From Macrosoma leucophasiata (taxonomy: Eukaryota; Arthropoda; Insecta; Lepidoptera; Hedylidae): DNA of 64,000 nucleotides. Location of the stretch: NCBI GenBank assembly GCA_036365455.1, contig JAWQUS010000030.1, positions 16,574,001 to 16,638,000 on the forward strand, read 5' to 3'. Position numbers and translations under genes: made by a program. Shown one piece after another: positions 43,393 through 52,392 of the stretch (the stretch's first letter is position 1; each line of letters starts with the position of its first letter). A model generated the notes under the pieces. It was not told the origin of the DNA. It was given only the letters and a program-made list of their open reading frames with translations, and ran no database searches.

Positions 43393-43702
43393 CGTAACTT
43401 CACGCCTGTAATCCCCGAAGGGGTAGGCAGAGGTAAATGCATGCATTCAAGCATACATGCAAACACCCACGATTCGCCGGTTACGTTTTTGGCCCATGTA
43501 ACAGGTGGCGAGCCTGTTGACATCTCCGGGCACATTACCAAACTTTGAGGTACTGGGAAATTTCCAGAAAATGGAAAAATCCCAATAGAACCAGAGATAA
43601 AGGCTTTTTCACCATTATCTCTGATAACCCCCTACCCGGGAATCGAACCCAGGACCTCAGCGTAGTAGTAGTGGCCTGCTACCACTAGGCTACCGAGGCA
43701 GT
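43393..43702 (-). repeat. Family B tRNA-derived SINE, full length
   Basis: Head at 43702 reads ACTGCCTCGGTAGCCTAGTG; flanking direct repeat aataatacaac. A CGTAACTT duplication precedes its tail. Confidence 0.85.
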
Positions 43703-43925
43703 TAATAATACAACATAGATACTAATACGTATATCGCACCTTTGGACTCACTGAAAATCATATCAAAGCGTTGTGCAGTGTAGAAATGGAATCGGATCGA
43801 CATCGGAACGTAATCAGAAGTGGCGCCGTGCCAGGCTGATACCGGCGTCGACGTGCCCAAATACTTCCTACTTCATAAAACGGGAAAGTGAACGGGGAAG
43901 TCCGGTGCCTCCGATCATATTTTAA
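43703..43925. other. Unique DNA
   Basis: Nothing recognised. Confidence 0.3.
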
Positions 43926-44013
43926 ACTAGCTACGCCCGCGACTTCATCTGCGTAGATACTGAACAATAATTTTGTTAAATTCAACGCGGATGAAGTCGC
44001 GGGCACAGCTAGT
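43926..44013. repeat. Family K palindrome, 88 bp
   Basis: ACTAGCTACGCCCGCGACTT on the left and AAGTCGCGGGCACAGCTAGT on the right, with TAGATACTGAACA inside. Same structure as 51971-52053. The ends look like two inverted Helitron-type CTAG termini. Confidence 0.65.
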
Positions 44014-44170
44014 CTAAATTAAATACGTTTATGTTATCCGCATGTTGAATGCGGTTTAAAAGTACTTCTTTTTACCTAAACTTTTACTTCTATTCTTTCT
44101 CCGTAGCTTTCTATTTTTGGTTTTTGTTACTCTTCTTTAATCGCCTCCTATTATTTGTTAGAAAAATATA

Positions 44171-45425
44171 AGGTTGGGGAAAAAGTTTCTTCGCATTTTA
44201 AAGATAATTCAAAACTTTTTTTTAAATTTAACTAAAGTATGTATGAACCATTTTGTTCGATAACCTTTTGCCATCTTGTAGGTAGGGACATGATCCCATT
44301 GCTATAAAAATTTTGGGACTTCTCATCAAAATACCGCGACAAGTGGATTTGGCAGTCCTAACCTAACATTGCATAAAGAATTCTGAAGAGACCGAAACAG
44401 GTGGAAATCTGAAGGTGCAAGGTCAGGACTATACGGCGGATGCATTAACACCTCCCAGCCAAACTCTCTTAATTTTTGCTGAGTGGCTTTAGATGTGTGA
44501 GGTCTAGCGTTATCATGATGAAGCACCACACCCCTTCTGTTGATCAATTCCGGCCGCTTTCTCTCAACTTCTTGCTTTAATCACATCAGTTGTTCGCAGT
44601 AGAGTTCAGAATCGATAGTCCTGCCTGGTGGTAATGGCTCATAATGAATAATGCCCTTCCAATCCCACCACACACACAACATCATCTTATTGCGAGTTAA
44701 CCCGGGTTTCGCCACAGTCTGTGAAGCCTGACCGGCCTTTGACCACGACCTATTTCGCACGTTCTTGTCGTACGTGATCCACTTTTCATCACCAGTTATC
44801 AGCTTCTTCAAAAATGATTCGGTTTCATTACGTCGTAATAAAGAATCACAAATGAGTACACGGTTCATTAGGTTTCTTTCAGTGAGCTCGTGAGGTACCC
44901 AAATATCGAGCTTTTTTTTGTACCCAGCTTTTTTCAAATGCGCCAAAACTGTTTTGTGATCAATTCTCAGTTCTTCAGCTACGTCGTAACTACTGATATG
45001 TCGATCTTGCTCCACTTTTTCAAAAATGGCATCCATTTTATCCGTAATAGGGCGACCAGAGCGAGGTGCATCTTTGACATCAATATTTCCGGATTGAAAA
45101 CGCTTAAACCAAATTTGTGCTACTCTCACAGACACTGCACTAGGTCCATAAACATCGCAATTTTTTTTCGATGCTTGCGTTGCATTTTTACCTTTTTTGT
45201 AGTAAAATTTTAAAATGTATCGAATTTCTTCATTAGTTTCACTCATCTTGACAGTACGAAAAACAAATGAAAATCACACATTTGCCTAATTTGAATTTGA
45301 GATTATGTTCTTTAAAATTTTAACTTTCATTGATACCAAAACCAGCCAGATACAAATACTACAGCCAAAGAGATTTCATTACAAGTTCATACATACTATA
45401 ATGCGAAAAAATTTTTCCCCAACCT
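44171..45425 (-). mobile_element. mariner transposon, inactivated
   Basis: Terminal inverted repeats AGGTTGGGGAAAAAGTTTCT and a slightly decayed complement at 45396-45425. About 1255 bp, normal for mariner. It carries one transposase frame on the minus strand with a premature stop and a frame-breaking lesion. Confidence 0.9.
44250..45246 (-). pseudogene. mariner transposase, broken by a stop and a 3' lesion
   Basis: Starts MSETNEEIRYILKFYYKKGK at 45246. It shows a helix-turn-helix N-terminus, WVPHEL (116-121), and D153 in TGDEKW. A TGA at 44581-44583 then replaces codon 222, in the same frame. After it come D245 in HHDNARPH and D280 in YSPDLAPSD, giving the mariner D,D(34)D triad with correct spacing. 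The frame next runs RSLQNSLCNVRLG and ends at about 44326. The true C-terminus (FYSNGIM, then TRWQKVIEQNGSYIL and TAG) is still readable in another frame down to about 44235, so a deletion/frameshift lies near 44330-44350. The catalytic residues are intact but the copy cannot make full-length protein. Subfamily not assigned. The 300-bp element at 32737 derives from the same family. Confidence 0.9.
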
Positions 45426-45499
45426 ATTATTTAATATACAGACACTCGATTTTTATTATACGAGTATGTATTGACTAGCTGTGCCCGCGACGAGCCGAC

Positions 45500-45585
45500 G
45501 AGTGAGTGTTTGCATGTATGTTTGAATGGATGCGTTTACATCTGCCTACCCGTTCGGGGATTAGAGGCGTGAACTTACGTAACAT
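45500..45585 (+). repeat. Family B SINE 3' end fragment
   Basis: GAGTGTTTGCATGTATGTTT to GGCGTGAACTTACG. Confidence 0.65.
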
Positions 45586-45825
45586 TTACGTACCTATTAC
45601 AATGCAAATTGGTCGAATGTATGTTTCATCTTGATACGTGTACCGGAACGCAAGGAAAAAACGTGAATGGAGGTGGTTGTCGGATATAAAAGGTAAAAAG
45701 GTTCGTAGTTCCAAAATATATGGAGCTTGGACCTGTACCTTGTACGAAGAAAGATAATTTACTTTTTGATACGAAGAAGCATAAAAAAGTAAATCTTTTT
45801 CAGCTATTCCAATCGTTTATTACTG

Positions 45826-45845
45826 ACTGACTGACTGACTGACTG
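45826..45845. repeat. GACT tetranucleotide microsatellite
   Basis: Five GACT units. Confidence 0.8.
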
Positions 45846-45882
45846 AGACTGTCGTAAGTATATTTCAAAAACAAGAATAACC

Positions 45883-46045
45883 GTGTAATTTCCGGCACAG
45901 AGGCATAACACCTTAGGCCTCAGGAGTGGTAACGCATCTGCATTTTGACCTTGGTCTTTGTGTGGGTGTCTTTAGGCTGCAGTCATCACTTAACATCAAT
46001 GAACTGCATGATTGTTTGCTACTTCCATTACATTAAAAAAAATGT
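45883..46045 (+). repeat. Family A element, 5' truncated
   Basis: GTAATTTCCGGCACAGAGGC to CATTACATTAAAAAAAA. Confidence 0.8.
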
Positions 46046-46124
46046 CATATTAGCAATGGCAAATGGTGACATATTGTTTTCAGACAAAAATTACAAAAAA
46101 TAAATATAGCCTACTATACTATAT

Positions 46125-46433
46125 ACTGCCTCGGTAGCCTAGTGGTAGCAGGCCACTACTACTACGCTGAGGTCCTGGGTTCGATTCCCGGGTCGTGGGT
46201 TATCAGAGATAATGGTGTAAAGTCCTTTATCTCTGGTTCTATTGGGATTTTTCCATTTTCTGGAAATTTCCCAGTACCTCGAAGTTTGGTAATGTGCCCG
46301 GAGATGTCAACAGGCTCGCCACCTGTTACATGGGCCAAAACGTAACCGGCGAATCGTGGGTGTTTGCATGTATGCTTGAATGCATGCATTTACCTCTGCC
46401 TACCCCTTCGGGGATTACAGGCGTGAAGTTACG
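46125..46433 (+). repeat. Family B tRNA-derived SINE, full length
   Basis: ACTGCCTCGGTAGCCTAGTG head, GGTTCGATTCC B box at about 46180, GGCGTGAAGTTACG end. Short flanking match aaatatagcc. Confidence 0.85.
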
Positions 46434-46676
46434 AAGTTACGTAAATATAGCCGACAAAAAAAAACAACGATTCAAATTATTTTTTGAGTAGTTTTCCATG
46501 GTCTTCTCATCAATCAATCAATCCGATCAATCTTTTGAGGCACGGGCCCAACATTGAACTTGTCCTTTGACAAACCTATGAAGTTTTCTTTTTTTGTTAC
46601 GTTATGTTCAACACTATTATTTTCCGGTTAGGTTAGCTTTGGCTCCCTAACTTGTGCACCGATGCGAAAGTGCTCG
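46434..46676. other. Unique DNA
   Basis: Nothing recognised. Confidence 0.3.
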
Positions 46677-47240
46677 GTTTATTCAGTTTATTCAGTTTAT
46701 TCAGTTTATTCATTTATTTCATATAATTAGGCTCCTGGAGAGCACTTTTACATCGTCATTTTTTTTTTAAACTAACCTAGTGTGAATAACCACTAATAAT
46801 AATCAAAAACACATAATAAATTAAATAGACACTGAACAATTTTGTATAATATGGAAAGCATCAATTATTTACAAATTACTCCATTTCCCCATTTCAAAAG
46901 TAACAGAAAGAATGAATTTGGTCGTCATAATAAAGGTTATTCACTTGGCAGAATTCCAAGGGCAATCAATACCGAGAAGAACTCCGCCACTGAAGTAACT
47001 CAGTACAGCTCTTTTGAATATAAACTTAAATCTAATACAGTCTGTAAATCCAAAGTACAGGTTTTCGAAATAGCCTGGGAGCGATCGCTTCAATCCCATG
47101 GTGTAGTGTCATTAAGATAATCACATGTTTTATAATAGTTGCACATGTGTAAGCGTTTTTTGATAACTTTCTTAAATTTATTAATCGAAAGACTTTGAAC
47201 ATCTTCAGGTATTTTGTTAAAGAAGCGTATGCATTGACTC
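46677..47240 (-). mobile_element. 5'-truncated LINE, relative of the 59.4-62.7 kb element
   Basis: Minus strand carries the last part of the pol frame (SIDKFKK-like region near 47160-47200) and 3' UTR blocks shared with 59.6-60.2 kb, e.g. CTTGGAATTCTGCCAAGTGA. It ends in about four AATAAACTG units at 46677-46715. Confidence 0.75.
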
Positions 47241-48216
47241 AGATGTCAAGGATGGCACTCACAGGCAAGACATTTACATTTGAAATATAGTCTTAATGTA
47301 AATTTCTGTCTATAGTGTTTACACAACATAAATCTGAACTGCAAGCTTATTTTGCTTTGATTTGATTTGTGAGTCGGACTCGTATTTATATATTACAGGC
47401 AAACTTATTGAAAGTCTGTAGTAATTTTATAGAACCCTGTAAACACGAGTCCTATTATTGTTTTTTTTTTTTTTTTTTTTTTGTTTAGTATTTTTTAACA
47501 TAAGGAAGGAGGTGGTAAAGTTTTCGTCTCTTTTCTTGAATAACTTAAAAATATACAAAGAAAAATATTTTTTGTTATCCTTACAATAAGATCTATCTCA
47601 CGATTTATCATAACATAAATGAAAACAATTTTTTATCTTCTAAAATTTTCTAAAAAAGTGGTTTCTGTTTGTAACGTGCCCTTGTTTAGGTTTCTGACAC
47701 GAGTGCACCAAATTTCAACTCAATCGGTTCAGTACTTTCGGAGAAAATCGGCTGTGACAGACAAACAGACAGACGGATGCACGAGTGAACTTGTAAGGGT
47801 TCCATTTTGTCCATTTGAGGAACGAAACCCTAAAAATACTTCACTTGCACGTAATACGCGTTAAAGCAATAAAAGAATATTTCTGATTGCTTCCCGATAC
47901 GATTTCATTTCTCCACTGCGAAACGCCGGGATATGATTTTAGTGGGTCCGACGAGGGTACGTGTGGGGTCATTCATTGATATATTGGATTTGCGGAAGCG
48001 GTCGTAGTGTTGATGTGGAAATATGATTTTTCTGGTTGATATATGAACTTCACTCCGAGTGGCAAACCTTTTTTTAGGATTTCGCATCTCAAAAAGATAA
48101 AGCATGACCGTTATAGGATCATTCGTGCGTCTGTCGGTCATAGCCATTTTGCTTCAAAACTACTTATTATTTTTATATTGTAAACGGGACTTAATCGCGT
48201 ACTATTTTAATCGAAG
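47241..48216. other. Unique and low-copy DNA
   Basis: A T run lies at 47461-47482. About 47690-47840 (CAATCGGTTCAGTACTTTCG, GACAGACAAACAGACAGACG, CCATTTGAGGAACGAAACCC) is a widespread insect-genome repeat type. An inverted, weaker echo (TTTCGCATCTCAAAAAGATA) is at 48075-48140. Confidence 0.4.
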
Positions 48217-48229
48217 TATTTACCTCGAC

Positions 48230-48588
48230 CACAGCGGCTGGTGTAGATCGTAAGCGATCTGCTCGGTTAAGCACTACGGGCGCGGTCGGGTAGTGTGATG
48301 GGTGACCGCTATTGGCAAATTAAATGCGCGTTTCCGTGCTTCGGAGGGCACGTTAAGCCGTCGGTCCCGGTTGCTATCGATGGATAGCAGTCGTTAAACC
48401 TTGTCGGAGGCCTTATGGGCGGTTTGAAAACATCCGACAGCGGGTTGGCCACTAACCTGCCCACCTCCACCAATCCGCATTAGAGCAGCGTGGTGGAGTA
48501 AGCTCCAGGCCTCCCCCCCAAAAAGGGGAGAGACTCGTGCCCAGCAGTGGGACGTATAATGGGTTGCCATTATTATATTATTATTTAT
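48230..48588 (+). repeat. 5S-rRNA-headed SINE with 13-bp TSD
   Basis: The head contains CGGTTAAGCACTACGGGCG and GTGATGGGTGACCGC, matching the internal promoter region of 5S rRNA genes (A box and C box). The body has GAGGGCACGTTAAGCCGTCG and the 3' end CCCAGCAGTGGGACGTATAA with an ATT-rich tail. Flanked by tatttacctcgac at 48217-48229 and 48589-48601. Confidence 0.8.
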
Positions 48589-48601
48589 TATTTACCTCGA
48601 C

Positions 48602-48660
48602 ACTCGACGTTTCGGCCGTAATGCGACGGCCGTGGTCACGAGTAGACTGTACTTATTATT
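48602..48660 (+). repeat. Family F core, split by the 5S SINE
   Basis: CGACGTTTCGGCCGTAATGC and CGTGGTCACGAGTAGAC; its left part precedes the SINE at 48175-48229. Confidence 0.5.
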
Positions 48661-48664
48661 TATT

Positions 48665-48740
48665 ATACTATCTCAGTAGACTATTGGTAGCAGGCTATGA
48701 CTACTACGCTGAGGTCTTGGGTTTGATTCCCAGGTATATT
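48665..48740 (+). repeat. Family B SINE head fragment
   Basis: CTATCTCAGTAGACTATTGG and GGTTTGATTCCCAGG: a diverged tRNA-like head without the body. Confidence 0.65.
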
Positions 48741-48759
48741 TACTAACATTTCATATACT

Positions 48760-49040
48760 TTTTTTTTATGTAATAGAAGTGGCAAACAAGCATGCAGTTC
48801 ACATTGATGTTCAGTGATGACTGCAGCCTATAGACACACAAAGACCAAGGTCAAAATGCAGATGCGTTACCACCCCTGAGGCTTAAGGTGTTATGCCTCT
48901 GTGTCGGAAATTACAGGGCCGTACATGACCACCTGACCGGAACACAATAGTGCCAAACACAACCATTTAGCGGCAAGTAAATTTGGTAATGCGGTGGTGC
49001 TTACGCCCGCGAGCTCCGTCTCTGGAGCTATACCACGAGT
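48760..49040 (-). repeat. Family A element, near full length
   Basis: Minus strand CTCGTGGTATAGCTCCAGAG to TTTGCCACTTCTATTACAT. Confidence 0.85.
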
Positions 49041-49554
49041 GAATACTTTTTGAAATCACAATAAAAAAATATTAGTCAATACCATATTCTATTTATTCCA
49101 ATCCCATCCAGCTCATCGTGCAAATATGTATCTAAATTTAAACCCACAGCGGCCGTGCTCCAAACCTACAAAAAAATGACGTCATCAAAGTTTTCCTTCA
49201 TGAAAAATTCACTCGTAAATTGTGACGATGGCAAAGTGCATTCACTCGTGTAGTGACGAATAAAACCAAAGTGAAAATGAGCTGGGAAGTGTCCTTTGCG
49301 ATATATTTTATAACGCTACATCGCAGGCACAAAGGCAACGTGCAAAAAACAAAAAAAAAACGCATTGAACGGGTCCAGATATGGAAGTCTATTGATAACT
49401 ACAAATACGGTATTCAAGAGAGTTTGTCTAGTGTTGTGCGAATAAAGTTTCACAGTGTACGTTATTGAGAAAGTTTTGGTTTGGATTGTTAAATTGGTAG
49501 TGTAACTTTTGTTTAGTGTAGATAGATATCTATTCATATTACTTATGTATTATA

Positions 49555-49588
<34 letters not shown>
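49041..49588. other. Unique DNA, nothing recognised
   Basis: Contains TGACGTCA at 49177-49184. The frame at 49253-49468 has no recognisable motif. A TA run of about 30 bp ends at 49588. Confidence 0.35.
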
Positions 49589-49591
<3 letters not shown>

Positions 49592-49773
49592 TAATATATA
49601 TAAATCTCGTGTCACAATGTTTGTCCTCAATGGACTCCTAAACCACTTAACCGATTATAATGAAATTCGCACACCATGTGCAGTTCGATCCAACTTGAGA
49701 GATAGGATAGCTTACATTACGCTATGACTAATAGGAGCAGAGCAGCGCGGGCGAAGCCGGGGCGGGCCGCTAG
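49589..49773 (+). mobile_element. Helitron-like element, 185 bp
   Basis: TCTTAATATATATAAATCTC start within a TA microsatellite; GC-rich GCGAAGCCGGGGCGGGCCG then CTAG|T at the end. Confidence 0.55.
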
Positions 49774-49914
49774 TATATATATATTTATAAATTTATTCAT
49801 GTTACTGAATATGTACTTAACATTATTATCTTCTTAATAATCTCTTCTTTTTCAATTCAGTTTTTGATCACTAGTAATGCACCTTTTCGACAGATTCATT
49901 TAGCCCTAAGGTTG
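49774..49914. other. Unique DNA
   Basis: Nothing recognised. Confidence 0.3.
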
Positions 49915-49922
49915 GCTGGTAT

Positions 49923-50215
49923 CATAGAGCAACAACGGAGAGGAGTAGCCATATGCAGGCTTTCCCCTCTGTCAAAGTACAAGCCCAAATGGGCCTTTAC
50001 CTGTCGCCTAAATATTTAAATGTGTGCGTGAAATTGTTTCTGTACTTTGTTAAAGTCAAGGTGTGAGTTTCGTAGTAATAGACGATTTTTGAAGTGTGCG
50101 TGTGTGTCGCACGCATTTCCCTCCGCAAAAAATGACAGACTGTTTTGCATCGATAATACATGCTATGGCTACTCCCCTCCGGTCCGCCGCGACCGGTGGC
50201 CCGTGTTGCTCTATG
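49923..50215 (-). mobile_element. Family C MITE with perfect 8-bp TSD
   Basis: CATAGAGCAACAACGG to GTTGCTCTATG; flanks gctggtat at 49915-49922 and 50216-50223. Confidence 0.85.
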
Positions 50216-50377
50216 GCTGGTATAGAATACCACTAGGTATTAAGCCCGCCTTATGTACATCAATTTGTGCACAAAAGAATTAATAAATAAATATCTATGT
50301 CTGCTATATTCTTTTACCATTGATCTGAACTGTGTGGTATATTTATCACTCTTGTGAAATTGAATTGTTGCAACTTG

Positions 50378-50482
50378 TTTTACTGGTGGTAGAGCTCCAG
50401 TGACGGAGCTCGCGGGCGTAGGCACCACCGCATTACCTAGTATACTTGCCGCTAAATGGTAGTGTTCAGCACTATCGTGTTT
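50378..50482 (+). repeat. Family A 5' fragment
   Basis: TTTACTGGTGGTAGAGCTCC to GTTCAGCACTATCGTGTT. It is joined to a short family B-like piece (GAGTCCTGGGTTCAATGACC) ending near 50545. Confidence 0.8.
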
Positions 50483-50545
50483 GGCGAGCTACGTTGGAGT
50501 CCTGGGTTCAATGACCGGGACTATCAGATTTAAAAGTGTTAAAAT

Positions 50546-51186
50546 CGAAACGGTGATTGTATGAGAGTAACATTTTCCTATACATTGTTATTCGTAGGGT
50601 GTATGCTTGATGTAAAATAATCATTCAAATAAAATTGTAATCAATATAAATTATTCAATTCACCATAAAGGCCATTTTATTAAGAAAAAAAGATAATACC
50701 TTTACAAGTGTATCTCATTAATACATCGCACGTATTTGTATTCTTTTTTTTTTTCATGTTCATCAGATGTCGATAATACGGTTCATGTTGCGATAAAGCT
50801 TCAGGCAATTAGTTTGCGTGGCTAATTGGGAACATAGCAATCATCCACCTCCTCCTCCCGTGTTCCATCTGTTAGGGTAAGCTCGCACTATTGAATCTCA
50901 CCGCGCGGTTCTTGCCCTCGCTTTTGCTTATTTTATTGTAATTTATTTATAGTTAACTAGAACGGACATCAAGTCCAATTACACTTACTAACTCGGATAC
51001 ATGTCATATCAAAACAAAAAAAAATAAACAAAATTAAATTAAAAACATAGGATTTAGTAATGTTCAGAGGCCTTCCATCCATCCACAAACAAGTCGAAGT
51101 CTATTAATTTCAAATCAATGTAATATCTATGCCTGTTTGTAAGATTCCCAATATAAAGTGGTATGGTATTTACCAGTTTATATTGT
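50546..51186. other. Unique DNA, nothing recognised
   Basis: No repeat or coding signal recognised. Confidence 0.3.
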
Positions 51187-51437
51187 ATTACTGGTGGTAG
51201 AGCTCCAGTGACGGAGCTCGCGGGCGTAAGCACCATCGCATCACCTAATATACTTGCCGCTAAAATAGTAGTGATCAGCACTATCGTGTTCCGGTCAGGT
51301 GGTAATGTACGGCCTGCAGTGTGGTAACGCATCTGCATTTTGGCCTTGGTCTTTGTGTGGGTGTCTATAGGCTGCAGTCATCACTTAACATCAATGTGAA
51401 CTGCATGCTTGTTTGCCACTTCAATAACATAAAAAAA
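51187..51437 (+). repeat. Family A element with internal deletion
   Basis: TTACTGGTGGTAGAGCTCCA to ATAACATAAAAAAAAATT; the CCTTAGGCCTCAGG block is missing. Confidence 0.85.
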
Positions 51438-51970
51438 AATTGCGACAAAAAATATGCGGCAATTTATCCCTGTGTGAGTTAGGCCTTATTCATATATCGG
51501 GTCGACCGCAGATCCGCTCCCAGCGATACATTTCAAACTGAGCAAATTTAGCGTCCATGTTTTAATTTTGATGCACCTATGTCGGTTTTCAGTTGTTAGC
51601 CTAATTGGTTCATCGGTCGTTAATATTAATAGTCAATAAGTAGTTTGAATTATTAATGCATTATGTTTTTAATTAGTACAATTATACATTCTGTTATGGC
51701 AGTATTAATTAGCAGTTCTTTTATCTATACATCTATACAAATAAATAAAATTGGAGTGTCTGTTTGTAATATAATAATAACCGCTTTTTACTTAATGCAT
51801 ATGTATGTATACACGGTACAGATACCAAAACAACATTTTTTTACAATTTTTGCCTGTCAGTCTGTTTGTCTGTTTGGCGGGGCTAATCTTGTGAACGGCT
51901 GAACCGATTTTGACGGGACTTTCACTGGCAGATAGCTGATGTAATAAGGAGTAACTTAGGCTACTTTTAT
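51438..51970. other. Low-copy DNA
   Basis: 51715-51960 includes TGAACGGCTGAACCGATTTT, a phrase common near short Helitron-like or LINE 3' repeats in insects. Not resolved further. Confidence 0.35.
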
Positions 51971-52053
51971 ACTAGCTGCGCCCACGACTTCGTCCGGGTA
52001 GATACTGAACAGTCATAAATTGTAACGCGGGCGAAGTCGCGGGCACAGCTAGT
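51971..52053. repeat. Family K palindrome, 83 bp
   Basis: ACTAGCTGCGCCCACGACTT ... AAGTCGCGGGCACAGCTAGT with TAGATACTGAACA inside, as at 43926-44013. Confidence 0.65.
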
Positions 52054-52141
52054 TTAAAATAAAAAAAATGTCACTCTGAATGTTTATAAATGCTAGGATA
52101 GAACAAAAATATGACCAATTTTTTATACTGATAATACTTTC

Positions 52142-52224
52142 TATGTATGTATGTATGTATGTATCTGGCGCTCCACACTCTCTGCCTGCCCCGAGAGAGA
52201 CCTGGCGTGAAGATACATACTGAT
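52142..52224 (+). repeat. YADD-type LINE 3' end fragment next to ATGT repeats
   Basis: An ATGT run, then CTGGCGCTCCACACTCTCTG and GACCTGGCGTGAAGATACAT, matching 38540-38595. Confidence 0.7.
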
Positions 52225-52358
52225 AATAGTTTCTAGTTCGGACTAAAGTTTCTCACAAGTTAATAATTAAACATGTTTGAGCCAAACATGGTTAAACGAA
52301 TAGTTTAACAACGGGATTTTAAATTAATGAAGTTTTAGTTGTAAAGTTTTGCATTTTT

Positions 52359-52392
52359 AAATGTAACTTCACGCCTGTTATCACCGAAGGGG
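52359..52392 (-). repeat. Family B SINE terminal fragment
   Basis: TAACTTCACGCCTGTTATCA then CCGAAGGGGTA, cut off exactly where the TAA run begins. Confidence 0.65.

Noticed and set aside
47690..47864. 81-codon frame at 47619-47864 as an exon
   Set aside because: Covers a widespread insect repeat phrase (GACAGACAAACAGACAGACG) and has no flanking splice pair.
49253..49468. 71-codon frame as a small gene
   Set aside because: AT-rich, no motif, low-complexity lysine run from an A stretch, no start or splice support.
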